From the NCBI GenBank assembly GCA_009835325.1, contig VXWP01000025.1:1-39427 (forward strand): a stretch of DNA of 39,427 nt. The letters are read 5' to 3'. A program made the position numbers and the translations under genes. The notes beneath the pieces were generated by a model that saw only the letters and a program-made list of their open reading frames with translations, had not been told where the DNA came from and did not search any database. Origin of the DNA: Gemmatimonadota bacterium (GTDB lineage: Bacteria; JAAXHH01). Position 1 is the first letter of the stretch. Each line of letters opens with the position of its first letter. Below, piece after piece: positions 18,889-27,873 of this stretch.

Positions 18889-19350
18889 GTGGAACGAACG
18901 CTTGTTCTCATCAAGCCGGATGCCGTGCAGCGCGGAATGATCGGCCTCATCGCCGGTCGCTTCGAAAGCAAGGGGCTCAAGGTCGCCGGTCTCAAGATGA
19001 TGCAGCTGACCGACGGGATCCTGGACGAACATTACGCGCACCTGTCCGACAAGCCCTTCTTCCCCCGAATCAAGTCCTTCATGCAGGAAACGCCGGTCGT
19101 GGCGCTGTGCCTGGAAGGCGTCGACGCCGTGGACGTCGTGCGGGGCCTGTGCGGCGTGACGAACGCCAGGCAGGCCGCCCCCGGCACGATACGCGGCGAT
19201 CTCGGCATGAGCGTGCAGTGCAACCTGGTGCACGCTTCCGACTCACTGGAAACGGCACGGGACGAAGTGCCCCGCTTCTTCTCCGGGGATGAACTGTTTA
19301 CCTACGCCAAGGCGGAAGACGCCGTCGTCTACGCCAGCGACGAACGTTAG
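18889..19350 (+). CDS. ndk: Nucleoside diphosphate kinase
   Basis: A 153-residue enzyme that moves the gamma phosphate between nucleoside triphosphates and diphosphates through a phospho-histidine. The start is GTG at 18889, with AAAGGAGA (18873-18880) 8 bases upstream. Typical elements are RTLVLIKPDAVQRGMIG at the start, the Kpn-loop region, APGTIRGDLGMSVQCNLVHASDS with the active-site His (family form NxVHGSDS; Ala replaces Gly here), and the EVPRFFSGDELF tail. recD2 follows after 20 bases, probably on the same transcript. Confidence 0.97.
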   Translation: MERTLVLIKPDAVQRGMIGLIAGRFESKGLKVAGLKMMQLTDGILDEHYAHLSDKPFFPRIKSFMQETPVVALCLEGVDAVDVVRGLCGVTNARQAAPGTIRGDLGMSVQCNLVHASDSLETARDEVPRFFSGDELFTYAKAEDAVVYASDER

Positions 19351-19370
19351 GCGCCTTACTCCGGTCAGGC

Positions 19371-21596
19371 ATGGACATACTCACCGGTACCATCGAGCGC
19401 ATCACCTTCCAGAGCGAGGAGACCGGCTACACGGTCGCGCGGCTGCGCGCCGAAACGGACGCCTGCAGGACCACCGAGAACCTGGCGCGGGCGGCCACGC
19501 GGGACGGCCTGCTGACCGTCACGGGCGAATTGGCGAAGATCGCACCGGGCGAGCGCGTCGAAGTCTCCGGGTTCTGGGTAACCCACAAGCAGTACGGCAA
19601 GCAGTTCAAGATCGTCGAATCGAAGTCGATCCAGCCCACGACCACGGACGGCATTCGGAAGTACCTGGGATCGGGGCTCATCAAGGGACTGGGCCCGGCC
19701 AAGGCCGCCATGATCGTCGATCACTTCGGCGAGGACACCCTCGAGGTCATCGAGAAGACGCCCGGCCGGCTGTCCGAGGTGAAGGGCATCGCGAAGAAGA
19801 CCATCGACGTCATCCGATCCGGTTGGGAGGAACAGAAGCACATCCAGGAGGTCATGCAGTTCCTGCTCGGACACGACGTCAGCATGGCCTACGCGGTGAA
19901 GATCTACAAGGCCTACGGTAACGAGGCCATCAGGCAGGTCACGGAGAATCCGTACCGCCTGTCCACGGATATCTGGGGCGTCGGTTTCAAGACCGCCGAC
20001 AAGATCGCCATGAACCTGGGGGTGGATCCCGGAGCGCCCGCCCGGGTCGAGGCCGGCATCCGGTACGTCCTGGAGGCGCAGGCCGACGACGGTCACGTAT
20101 TCGTGCCCCTGGAAACCCTCACCGAGGAAAGCGCCGCCGTGCTCGAGGTCGACGCCGATACCATTCCGGCCGGCATTGAAGCCCTGGTCCGGGCCGAGGT
20201 CGTCCTTTGCAACGAAGACCGGGTCTATCTCCAGCCCCTTTACTACGCCGAGCAGGGTATCGCACGGAACATCGCACGTCTGGTCGATCATCCCCGCACC
20301 CCGCCGTCCCCCGAACGAATCGACGAACACATCCAACACATTGAAAGAGAACGCAGCATCGTCTTCAACGCGGAACAGCGCGAGGCGATACACACCTCGG
20401 CATCCCGGAGTGTCCTGGCGATTACCGGCGGTCCGGGGACCGGCAAGACCACCTGCGTGCAGGGCATCGTCTACCTGTTCAACCGCGTGGGAGCGAAGGT
20501 GCTGCTGGCCGCGCCGACGGGCCGGGCCGCAAAGCGGCTGTCCGAGGTGACCGGCGCCGAGGCGAAAACCATCCACCGGCTGCTCGAATTCAACCCGGGG
20601 CTCATGGAGTTCGGCCGCGACCAGGACAACAGGCTGGAAGCCGACCTGGTCATCCTCGACGAGTCCTCCATGGTGGATACGGTCCTGATGAACGCCGTAC
20701 TGCGGGCCGTGAAGACGTCAGCCCGCTTCATCATGGTGGGCGACGTCGACCAGTTGCCTTCCGTGGGGGCGGGCAACGTCCTCCGGGACATGATCGACGC
20801 CGGCCGTCTGCCGGTGGTCCGCCTGACCGAGATCTTCCGTCAGGCCCGGGAAAGCAGCATCGTGATGAACGCCCACCGTGTGAACCGCGGCGAAATGCCG
20901 GACACGAAGAACAGGAACCAGGGCGATTTCTTCTTCATAAACGAGCCCGACCCCGCGGCCGGCGCGGAACAGATCACCGAGCTGTTGACGGACCGCCTGC
21001 CGCGCAAGTACGGCCTCGATCCCTTCAACGACATCCAGGTGCTCACCCCCATGTACCGCGGCGACATCGGCGTGGACCAGCTCAACCAGAAGCTACAGCA
21101 GGTGCTGAACCCGTCGGGGTCCTCGTTGAAGCGGGGCGACCGGGAACTGCGCGTGGGCGACAAGGTGCTGCAGACGCGGAACAACTACGGGAAAATGACC
21201 TTCAACGGCGACATCGGACGCATCACGCACATCGATCCGGACGACCAGGCCGTGGACATCTCGTTCCAGGAATCCGTCCGGTACGATTACGGCGAACTGG
21301 ACGAACTGGTCCTGGCCTACGCCATCAGCGTGCACAAGAGCCAGGGATCCGAGTATCCCGCCATCATCCTGCCGCTCTACAGTACCCACTACATCATGCT
21401 GCAGCGAAACCTGCTGTACACCGCGCTGACCCGGGCCCGGGCCCTGGCCGTCCTCGTCGGCACGCCCAAGGCCCTCGCCATCGCGGTGAAGAACAACCGG
21501 GTCGTCGAGCGATACACGGGGCTGCGGGATGCGCTGGGCGAATTGATCGGCGACCGGACGGGAAGCCTACCGGGTCTTCAGGGCCTTTCGCCGTGA
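19371..21596 (+). CDS. recD2: RecD2-type ATP-dependent 5'-3' DNA helicase
   Basis: A 741-residue superfamily 1B helicase of the RecD2 group, which works without RecB and RecC. The RecD2-specific N-terminal extension (MDILTGTIERITFQSEETGYTVARL) is present, followed by helix-hairpin-helix repeats (GLGPAKAAMIVDHFG, VKGIAKKTIDVI). Walker A is GGPGTGKTT with Lys359; the DESSMVD motif and VGDVDQLPSVGAGNVL follow. The last part has the SH3-like and UvrD-C elements, ending AYAISVHKSQGSEYPAIILPL and TRARALAVLVG. It likely takes part in repair or replication-fork handling. No recB or recC gene is in the window. Confidence 0.95.
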   Translation: MDILTGTIERITFQSEETGYTVARLRAETDACRTTENLARAATRDGLLTVTGELAKIAPGERVEVSGFWVTHKQYGKQFKIVESKSIQPTTTDGIRKYLGSGLIKGLGPAKAAMIVDHFGEDTLEVIEKTPGRLSEVKGIAKKTIDVIRSGWEEQKHIQEVMQFLLGHDVSMAYAVKIYKAYGNEAIRQVTENPYRLSTDIWGVGFKTADKIAMNLGVDPGAPARVEAGIRYVLEAQADDGHVFVPLETLTEESAAVLEVDADTIPAGIEALVRAEVVLCNEDRVYLQPLYYAEQGIARNIARLVDHPRTPPSPERIDEHIQHIERERSIVFNAEQREAIHTSASRSVLAITGGPGTGKTTCVQGIVYLFNRVGAKVLLAAPTGRAAKRLSEVTGAEAKTIHRLLEFNPGLMEFGRDQDNRLEADLVILDESSMVDTVLMNAVLRAVKTSARFIMVGDVDQLPSVGAGNVLRDMIDAGRLPVVRLTEIFRQARESSIVMNAHRVNRGEMPDTKNRNQGDFFFINEPDPAAGAEQITELLTDRLPRKYGLDPFNDIQVLTPMYRGDIGVDQLNQKLQQVLNPSGSSLKRGDRELRVGDKVLQTRNNYGKMTFNGDIGRITHIDPDDQAVDISFQESVRYDYGELDELVLAYAISVHKSQGSEYPAIILPLYSTHYIMLQRNLLYTALTRARALAVLVGTPKALAIAVKNNRVVERYTGLRDALGELIGDRTGSLPGLQGLSP

Positions 21597-21617
21597 GGTC
21601 CGGTCACGAAATACAAC

Positions 21618-21649
21618 TTGACAGGGGTAGGAGGCGTCCTATCTTGTCA
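21618..21649 (+). promoter_or_regulatory. Candidate promoter with nested inverted repeats before the OPT-like gene
   Basis: TTGACA (21618-21623), a 16-base spacer and TATCTT (21640-21645) form a promoter-like pair 132 bases before the transporter start. Two nested inverted repeats share the same space: TAGGA/TCCTA (21628-21632 and 21637-21641) and TGACA/TGTCA (21619-21623 and 21645-21649). The structure could be an operator, or a stem-loop ending the recD2 transcript, which stops 21 bases upstream. There is no T-run. Confidence 0.45.
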
Positions 21650-21777
21650 GACTTGTTATCCGAACATGCGGTAACTGGTGAATCCCCCACAATCAGCGTC
21701 GATGTGTATACATTGTATCTATTTGGCGTACAACATGTTGCGTGATTTAACGGCAGTACCGCTTCAGGAGGCCCGCG

Positions 21778-23802
21778 TTGTCCGTCCGTGAAGAGGAACA
21801 GAGGGAAGACAGTCCGGAGCAGTACCAGAATCCGGATACCGCTTTGTTCGGCGAAGCGGACGAACCCTACCTGCCGGGATTCAACCTGAAGACGATCTGG
21901 GCCTGCCTGTTCGTCGGGTTCGTCATGCTGCCGGGATCGATCTACCTCAGCCTGGTGACGGGCGGGCAGACCGGCGCGGCGGACTGGGTCACCGTCATCC
22001 TGTTCCTCGAGATCGCGAAGCGGTCCCTCGTCAAGATGACCCGGCAGGAAATCATGATCCTGTACTGGGCTGCGGCCGGGCTGGCCGCCGCGGGGAACGC
22101 CATGAACACGGGCATCACCGGCGGCCCCTTCGCCCACCTGATCTGGGAGCAGTACTACAAGCAGTCCCCGGAAGCCACGGGCATCGCCACGCTGATCCCC
22201 ACCTGGGTCGTCCCGACGCTCGATTCCACCGCGATGGCCAGCCGGACCTTCTTCCACATGGACTGGTTCGTGCCTGTCCTCGTCCTCACCGCGGTGACGG
22301 TCCTCTTTGCCGTCAATTCCTACTCGATGGGGTATATCCTCTTCCGGGTCACCAACGACGTGGAGCGGCTGACCTTCCCGCTGGCGCGGGTGCACGCGGG
22401 CGGGGCCACGGCGCTGGCCGAGACGTCCCAGAACCGGGAGGGCTGGCGATGGCGGGCGTTCAGCATCGGATCCGTGATCGGCGTATCGTGGGGACTCCTG
22501 TACGTGATGATCCCCATCCTGTCCAGCACGTTCCTGGTCACGCCCATCACCATATTGCCCATTCCCTTTATCGATTTCACCACCAGCTTAAGGGAAGTGC
22601 TGCCGGCCACCATGGTGGGCATCGGCACCGATCTCGGCACGCTGTTGGCCGGGTTCGTCCTGCCCTACTGGGTCGTGATCGGCACCTTCGTGTCGTCGGC
22701 CGTGATCGCGCTTGTTGCCAACCCGCTGCTCTACCACAACGGCATCCTGACCACCTGGGAGCCCGGGATGTCGCTGATCCCAACGCAGATATCCAACAAC
22801 ATCGATTTCTGGCTCAGCTTCACCATCGGCGCTTCCCTCGTCATCGGCATCGTGGGTTTCACCGCGACCATCCGGGCCATACTGAAATCCAACCGTGAGC
22901 GGCGGGAAGATCCCAACCGGGAAACGGAAGTGCGACCGACGCCGAAGGGCCGGGGCGACCTGCCGATCTGGCTCGTCTTCATCTTCTGGTTCGTCAGCAC
23001 GGCGGGCTTCGTGGTCATCCTCTACATCCTTATCCCCGATTTTCCGTGGTGGATCAGCGTCATCTTCGGATTCCTCTGGTCGCCGGTGTTCTCCTACATC
23101 GGTGCCCGGATGATCGGCATCACGGGTTCGCCCTACGGCACCTCGTTCCCCTTCGTCAAGGAAGCCTCGTTCCTGCTGTCGGGTTACCGGGGCGTCGACG
23201 TGTGGTTCGCGCCGATACCGATCTTCGAGCACGGGAAGGTGGCCGAAACCTTCAAGCAACTCGACCTCACCAAGACGACCTTCGGCAGTGTGGTCAAGCT
23301 GACCGCGGTGACCACCATCCTGATGTTCGTCTGCAGCTTCATCTTCTATTCGCTCGTATGGAAGCTCAACCCCATCCCGTCTTCTGCCTATCCCTACGTG
23401 CAGAAGATGTGGCCCCTCAACGCGGCCATGCGGACCATCTGGGTGAAGTCCACCCTGCCCGGCGGCATCACGTTCATCTTCGACATCATCAAGATCGAGT
23501 ACATTATCGCCGGCCTGGGCATCACGGGAGGGCTCTTCGGCCTGATTACCCTGGTGGGCGGCTCGCCCCTCTTCTTCTACGGCCTGGTCGGCGGCATGGC
23601 CATGCCGCTCTGGCAGACCCTGCCCACCTTCTTCGGCGCGATCCTGGGGCGTTACTACTTCACCAAGCGCTTCGGCGAAGAGAAATGGATGTCCTACGTG
23701 CCCATTGTGCTGGCCGGCTACGGGGCCGGCATCGGACTCATAGGCATGATCGCCATCGCCATCGCGCTGATCTCCAAGGCGATTTCGCAGATCGTGTATT
23801 GA
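21778..23802 (+). CDS. OPT-like polytopic membrane transporter
   Basis: A 674-residue integral membrane protein with a cytoplasmic N-terminal tail of about 40 charged residues and then roughly 14 hydrophobic segments, for example TIWACLFVGFVMLPGSIYLSL, LVFIFWFVSTAGFVVILYIL and YVPIVLAGYGAGIGLIGMIAI. The length, the SYSMGYILFRVTNDVERLTFPLARVHAGG segment and the GAxMIGITGSPYGTSFPF loop resemble the oligopeptide-transporter (OPT) superfamily branch found in Planctomycetes and related groups; this match is from memory and moderate. The start is TTG at 21778, with CAGGAG 7 bases upstream. The substrate is unknown; the next gene is a DapA-family aldolase on the other strand. Confidence 0.75.
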   Translation: MSVREEEQREDSPEQYQNPDTALFGEADEPYLPGFNLKTIWACLFVGFVMLPGSIYLSLVTGGQTGAADWVTVILFLEIAKRSLVKMTRQEIMILYWAAAGLAAAGNAMNTGITGGPFAHLIWEQYYKQSPEATGIATLIPTWVVPTLDSTAMASRTFFHMDWFVPVLVLTAVTVLFAVNSYSMGYILFRVTNDVERLTFPLARVHAGGATALAETSQNREGWRWRAFSIGSVIGVSWGLLYVMIPILSSTFLVTPITILPIPFIDFTTSLREVLPATMVGIGTDLGTLLAGFVLPYWVVIGTFVSSAVIALVANPLLYHNGILTTWEPGMSLIPTQISNNIDFWLSFTIGASLVIGIVGFTATIRAILKSNRERREDPNRETEVRPTPKGRGDLPIWLVFIFWFVSTAGFVVILYILIPDFPWWISVIFGFLWSPVFSYIGARMIGITGSPYGTSFPFVKEASFLLSGYRGVDVWFAPIPIFEHGKVAETFKQLDLTKTTFGSVVKLTAVTTILMFVCSFIFYSLVWKLNPIPSSAYPYVQKMWPLNAAMRTIWVKSTLPGGITFIFDIIKIEYIIAGLGITGGLFGLITLVGGSPLFFYGLVGGMAMPLWQTLPTFFGAILGRYYFTKRFGEEKWMSYVPIVLAGYGAGIGLIGMIAIAIALISKAISQIVY

Positions 23803-23829
23803 GGGAATCCGGTATACGGAACCGGTCGA

Positions 23830-24762
23830 CTAGTGGTAGGCCCGCAGCGGCTCCACCGCGTCGGCCACGCGGGCGGCGATGTCCCGCGGCACCCGAGGAT
23901 TGAAGGGGCCGCCCTCGCCCGCCGCCACATCCTCCCAGCCCCCGATGATCATCGCTTCCACCACCGCCGAGTAGTTGTACTGCCGGCCGTTCATGAAACG
24001 CAGGTGTTCGAGGTCTGCGATGAGGGCTTCTACGGCGGCCGAGGCCGTGTAGTCTCCACGGCGCTGGGCGTTGTTGATCTCGTCAGCCGAGCGCGCGGCG
24101 ACGATGGCCGTACCCGAAGTGTGTCCCCGGGTACCCAGTTCGGCGGCCCGGGTGCTCCGGTCACCGATTCCCCACATGACGATGCCGTCGTCGCCAATGC
24201 CGTTTATGAGCGGGGTGACTTCTTCTTCGCTCGTACCCACCTTGACTCCGACCATGTGGGGGGAGTCCTTGACCAGCCGGATGATAGGGTTCACGTAGTC
24301 CGCGGACCGCATGTACAGCAGGAAGCGGGCGCCGCAATCCTTACCCAGCCGCTCGGCGAAGGCCATGTAGTCGTCATAAGTCGATTCGTGGTCGGCCACG
24401 CCGGTGAGCGGCATGATGAGGTAGATGTCCGGCGGACGGGGAAGGGCCGACTGCCCGCGAACGAGCTTCTCCGCCTGGGAAAGGGGATTCGGCACGATGC
24501 CGGACATCAGGAACCCGTCTTCCCCCATCTCTTCCCCGGTGGCCTCGATGACCCGCATCTGGTCCTCTAAGGAAAAGTGGTGGATCAGGCTCGTGCCCGC
24601 GATCCCGATCACACGCTTTCTGTTCCCGTCGAGGTGGTTGTTCTCCATCAGGTACCGGATGTTCCTTCGGTGGCCGCCTAAGTCGATGGTACCGCCGCGG
24701 AAAGGTACAATGGGAATCGCGGTGACGGAATCGAGCGTGTCGTAAAGGGCTTCGGATTGCAT
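23830..24762 (-). CDS. DapA/N-acetylneuraminate lyase-family aldolase
   Basis: A 310-residue class I aldolase or dehydratase of the dihydrodipicolinate synthase family (TIM barrel). Visible hallmarks are AIPIVPF near the start, GIAGTSLIHHFSLED in place of GTTGE...LS.EE, the Tyr in LLYMRSADYV and the Schiff-base Lys in VGVKVGTSEEEV. It diverges from true DapA, and the neighbours suggest a keto-sugar-acid substrate instead of lysine synthesis. I use the ATG at 24762, with GAAAGGAAA upstream; an open extension to 24837 runs into a 15-base tandem repeat and is not convincing. Confidence 0.85.
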   Translation of the reverse strand: MQSEALYDTLDSVTAIPIVPFRGGTIDLGGHRRNIRYLMENNHLDGNRKRVIGIAGTSLIHHFSLEDQMRVIEATGEEMGEDGFLMSGIVPNPLSQAEKLVRGQSALPRPPDIYLIMPLTGVADHESTYDDYMAFAERLGKDCGARFLLYMRSADYVNPIIRLVKDSPHMVGVKVGTSEEEVTPLINGIGDDGIVMWGIGDRSTRAAELGTRGHTSGTAIVAARSADEINNAQRRGDYTASAAVEALIADLEHLRFMNGRQYNYSAVVEAMIIGGWEDVAAGEGGPFNPRVPRDIAARVADAVEPLRAYH

Positions 24763-24794
24763 GGATAGGTTTCCTTTCGGATAGTGACTGTGTA

Positions 24795-24885
24795 ACCAGC
24801 GGTCGCGGAATCGGCGATTCGTGTAACCAGCGGCCATGGAACCAGTGGCCGCGGAGCCAGCGGCCGTGGATCCGGTGTTCCAGGA
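24795..24885. repeat. Degenerate 15-base tandem repeat upstream of the DapA-like gene
   Basis: Units of the form RCCAGYGGYCGYGGA occur at 24795-24809, 24826-24840, 24841-24855 and 24856-24870, with a worn unit at 24871-24885 and one interrupted by 16 unrelated bases at 24810-24825. The array fills most of the 153-base gap between two minus-strand genes. Fifteen bases is a whole number of codons, but I see no gene there. Confidence 0.7.
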
Positions 24886-24915
24886 TCTGCTAGCAGCGCA
24901 ACTCGTGGTTATGGA

Positions 24916-26013
24916 TCAGGCCGCCGCCGGGTCCACGCGATGTTCCTCCACGACGCTGGGTTCCAGGCACAGGCCGAGGCCCGGACGCCCGGGGGTATCG
25001 ATGCGGCCGTCTACAACCTGTTCCGCGGGCGTGACAAGTTCTTCGCGCCAGGGCACCTGTCCCCAGGCGTACTCGAGAATGAGAAATCCGGGATGAGAGG
25101 CCATGATCTGTACGTGGGCCGCAACCGCAACCGGACCGAAGGGGCCGTGCGGCGCGGTCAACTGACCCCTGCTTTCGGCGATCGAGGCGATCTTCTTGAG
25201 TTCGCCGATGCCGCCCGCGATGGTGACGTCGGGCATGAGGACATCCATGGCCTCGGGATCGAAGAGGGGCCAGCATCCCTCGATGAGCATGGCTCGTTCC
25301 CCGCCGGCGATACGCCACCCGGTTTCCTTTCTGATCTGCCGGTAGCCTTCCAGGTCCCGCTCCCCCACCGGCTCCTCAAGCCAGTACAGTTCGATCCCGC
25401 GCAGCCCATCCGCGATCCGTCGGGCTTCATCCAGCGAGAAACGGCCGTAGCAGTCGAGGAGCAGATCGATATCCGGACCGACAGCCTCCCGCACGGCGTG
25501 CACGCACTCCAGTCCGTGGTCGATCAGCCCGTCGCCGTCGCCGAATCGGCCGTCGAATGGTGCGATCTTCACCGCGGTGTGTCCGTCCGCGACGGCGCCC
25601 GTGGCCTGGCGGACGAAGTCGTCCGGCGTGCCCTCCAGCGCGGCCCTCGTGACATTGGCGTAAACGGGAATGCTGTCGCGGCACCTGCCCCCGAGCAGGG
25701 CGTGTACCGGGACGTCCAGTGACTTCCCCAGGATGTCCCACAGGCCTTGTTCGAATGCACACAGGGCGTGCACGGCGGGCCGATCGTCGGGACGGGGTTT
25801 CAACTGCGCCGACAGTTGTTCGATCCGGCGCGGGTCCTTCCCGATGACCTCGCGCTCGATTATCCGCAGTGCGGCCAGGACCGCCTGCCTCGGCGCCGAG
25901 GGATTGAGCTCACCCACACCGTCCACGCCATCGTCGGTCCGGACGTGCACGAACACCCAGTGATGCTGTCCGTTTACGTCTACCGCGTCGAGTTCGATGC
26001 CGGTTATGCGCAT
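24916..26013 (-). CDS. Enolase-superfamily (mandelate racemase/muconate lactonising-like) enzyme
   Basis: A 365-residue enolase-superfamily protein that abstracts a proton alpha to a carboxylate, with Mg2+. The N-terminal capping domain is about 1-115. The barrel shows Lys149 (AVKIAPFD), metal ligands Asp187 (LLLDCYGRF), Glu213 or Glu214 (WLEEP) and Glu239 (AGGERA), and His289 (APHGPFGP). Asp187 is followed by Cys-Tyr and not by x-His, so it is not of the DgoD type seen at 37801. Lys plus His suggests a mandelate-racemase-like subgroup acting on an acid sugar or related acid. The ATG at 26013 has only a weak ribosome site. Confidence 0.9.
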   Translation of the reverse strand: MRITGIELDAVDVNGQHHWVFVHVRTDDGVDGVGELNPSAPRQAVLAALRIIEREVIGKDPRRIEQLSAQLKPRPDDRPAVHALCAFEQGLWDILGKSLDVPVHALLGGRCRDSIPVYANVTRAALEGTPDDFVRQATGAVADGHTAVKIAPFDGRFGDGDGLIDHGLECVHAVREAVGPDIDLLLDCYGRFSLDEARRIADGLRGIELYWLEEPVGERDLEGYRQIRKETGWRIAGGERAMLIEGCWPLFDPEAMDVLMPDVTIAGGIGELKKIASIAESRGQLTAPHGPFGPVAVAAHVQIMASHPGFLILEYAWGQVPWREELVTPAEQVVDGRIDTPGRPGLGLCLEPSVVEEHRVDPAAA

Positions 26014-26160
26014 GGCACGTGCTTCTCTATACGCCGAAATTAACCGCGGTCCGGGGAATCGAGAAGGTCCGCCGGGACCCGCCGCGGCCCGCCGCGGTCC
26101 GTCGCGTCCCCATGAGCTTCGGATGTATACCGGGATCAGGGGCTGAGGTGCACCCCGGCC

Positions 26161-26952
26161 TCATGGGCTGTACACGGTGGACTGGTTGTACGAAATGATG
26201 AGGGGTTCCGGCCCGCCTTCCGGCAGATGGGTAGCCCATTCTCGCGGATCGTAGTCCCGCTCCACGAAACAGGCGTAGTGGGCGGGCACGGCGGTCTTCA
26301 GTCCGAGGGAAACCGCGATGCGGGCCGATCCGTCGAAGAAAGGGAATTCGCCCTCGTTCGGGTGGTTGGTCAGAAAACCGATCTGCGGCCGCAGGTCCCG
26401 TACAGGTGCGAGCAGGGATTCGTGGTCGGCGAAGGTATTGACCGGGTCGCCCGATATATAGACGCGCACCGGTCCCATTTCGACGACGTAACCCAGGTGC
26501 TGCACGTCGGGCGGTGCGATACCGTCCTCGGGCAGGCCCGCCGGGGGCTTGGCCCACACCGTGTGCGCCTTCGAGGACCCCATCTCGGCGGTGTCGCCAG
26601 CCGTTACGACCGTCATGTTCCCGGCGTTCAGCCCCGCTTCCTTCAGCGCGTTTATGCTTTCGATGGGGCCCACGTAGCTGACCTGCGGCCAGGCGGCGGA
26701 AAGGCGCTCCAGGGATTCCAGGCAGGTGTGATCACCGTGGTTGTGGGTCAGCAGCACGAAGTCGGTCTTCAGGGTCCTTTCGTCCAGGGGAGGCCGGGTA
26801 TGGACGAAGCGGTCCGCAGGCCTTTCACGGGGGTTATAGGGATCGACCTGGATCACCGTGCCGTCCGGATGCTTCAGTCCGAAAGAACTTTGTCCGAACC
26901 AGTGGATGCCCACGCTTCCGGCGGGCACTTGCAGGTCTTCAAAGGGATGCAT
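26161..26952 (-). CDS. Metallo-beta-lactamase-fold hydrolase, UlaG-like
   Basis: A 263-residue MBL-fold protein with the metal motif His70-x-His72-x-Asp74-His75 (THNHGDHT), further ligands in ISGDPVNTFADH and a late His in AVPAHYACF. It resembles UlaG (L-ascorbate-6-phosphate lactonase) and related sugar lactonases, which fits the catabolic neighbourhood, but the substrate is open. I use the ATG at 26952, preceded by GGAAAGGA; the longer frame to 27000 has no ribosome site. The gap between it and the enolase-superfamily gene (26014-26160) is GC-rich with short CCGCCGCGG repeats and no gene. Confidence 0.85.
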   Translation of the reverse strand: MHPFEDLQVPAGSVGIHWFGQSSFGLKHPDGTVIQVDPYNPRERPADRFVHTRPPLDERTLKTDFVLLTHNHGDHTCLESLERLSAAWPQVSYVGPIESINALKEAGLNAGNMTVVTAGDTAEMGSSKAHTVWAKPPAGLPEDGIAPPDVQHLGYVVEMGPVRVYISGDPVNTFADHESLLAPVRDLRPQIGFLTNHPNEGEFPFFDGSARIAVSLGLKTAVPAHYACFVERDYDPREWATHLPEGGPEPLIISYNQSTVYSP

Positions 26953-27178
26953 GCGGGAGGTCCTTTCCGAGCACAGCCGCTCAAAATGTCCGTTCTTCAT
27001 GGGCTAACAGGCACCGAGGAACTTAGTGATTCGGCGTGATCGTGTCAAGCGGGGCACGAGGTTCCTTGCTGTATCGTACGCGCTGCGGGATACGTTACGA
27101 TTCGTCCGGAATCAGGGTCGCCGGACTACCTTGATTTGCCTTGCTCCAACCGGGTGGCCCCTGTAGACTGAACGGACC

Positions 27179-27838
27179 ATGCTGCTATCCCGATTGTTCA
27201 AGAAAATCGAGTCGGTTGTCGTCCCCGTTTCATCGCAGGAACGGATGATCGAGGAGCAGATCCGTGGACGCGGTCTAGACGAGCCCAGGGTGATCGAGGC
27301 CATGCGCGCCGTGCCGAGGCACCGGTTCATTCCCGAAGCGTACCGGTCGCAGGCCTACGAAGACTGCGCCGTGTCCCTCGACCTTGGACAGACCGTGTCC
27401 CAGCCCTACATCGTGGGGCTCATGACCCGCCTGCTCGATGTGAGCGAAACGGACCGGATCCTCGAAATCGGCACGGGATCGGGCTACCAGACGGCGATCC
27501 TGGCCCGGCTCGCACGGTCCGTTTACACGGTTGAACGGTTGTCCGTCCTCGGTGCACGGGCCCGGGAGACCCTGGAATCCCTGGGTTACGATAACATCTA
27601 TTACCGGATCGGCGACGGTTACGAAGGGTGGACCGAGCATGCACCTTTCGACAAGATCATGGTGACGGCGGCGCCCGGTGATCTCCCCGAGAAGCTGTTT
27701 CGCCAGTTGAAGGACAAGGGGAACATGGTCATTCCTATTGGCGAAGAGCTGTATTCCGTGACGCGGTCGGGAGAGGAGGCAGTGAAGGTTCACCACGGCG
27801 GCGTGCGGTTCGTGCCCATGGTGGAAGATGGGGAGTAG
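27179..27838 (+). CDS. pcm: Protein-L-isoaspartate O-methyltransferase
   Basis: A 219-residue repair enzyme that methylates damaged isoaspartyl residues using S-adenosylmethionine. Typical segments are VPRHRFIPEAYRSQAYEDCAVSLDLGQTVSQPYIVGLMT and the SAM motif ILEIGTGSGYQTAILARL, followed by GDGYEGWTEHAPFDKIMVTAA and VIPIGEE. E. coli Pcm is 208 residues. The ATG at 27179 gives about 22 extra residues at the N-terminus; the in-frame ATG at 27245, with AGGAA upstream, is a reasonable alternative start. It is divergent from the UlaG-like gene with a 226-base gap that holds no gene. Confidence 0.93.
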   Translation: MLLSRLFKKIESVVVPVSSQERMIEEQIRGRGLDEPRVIEAMRAVPRHRFIPEAYRSQAYEDCAVSLDLGQTVSQPYIVGLMTRLLDVSETDRILEIGTGSGYQTAILARLARSVYTVERLSVLGARARETLESLGYDNIYYRIGDGYEGWTEHAPFDKIMVTAAPGDLPEKLFRQLKDKGNMVIPIGEELYSVTRSGEEAVKVHHGGVRFVPMVEDGE

Positions 27839-27873
27839 GGGAAGAACGGCTGTATCGGTTTTTCAAAGGCAAC

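Noticed and set aside
24836-25096. Plus-strand frame with EPVAAEPAAVDPV repeats
   Set aside because: The pentapeptide pattern simply reflects the 15-base DNA repeat, and the rest is antisense to the enolase-superfamily gene.
26027-26557. Minus-strand frame of 176 codons covering 26040-26160
   Set aside because: Mostly a shifted frame of the UlaG-like gene, with Arg-rich sequence; the GC-rich CCGCCGCGG repeats there look like simple sequence.
27141-27169. TTGCTC-N17-TAGACT as a near-leaderless promoter for pcm
   Set aside because: Both boxes match poorly and the start codon would lie about 10 bases after the -10 box; too weak to list.
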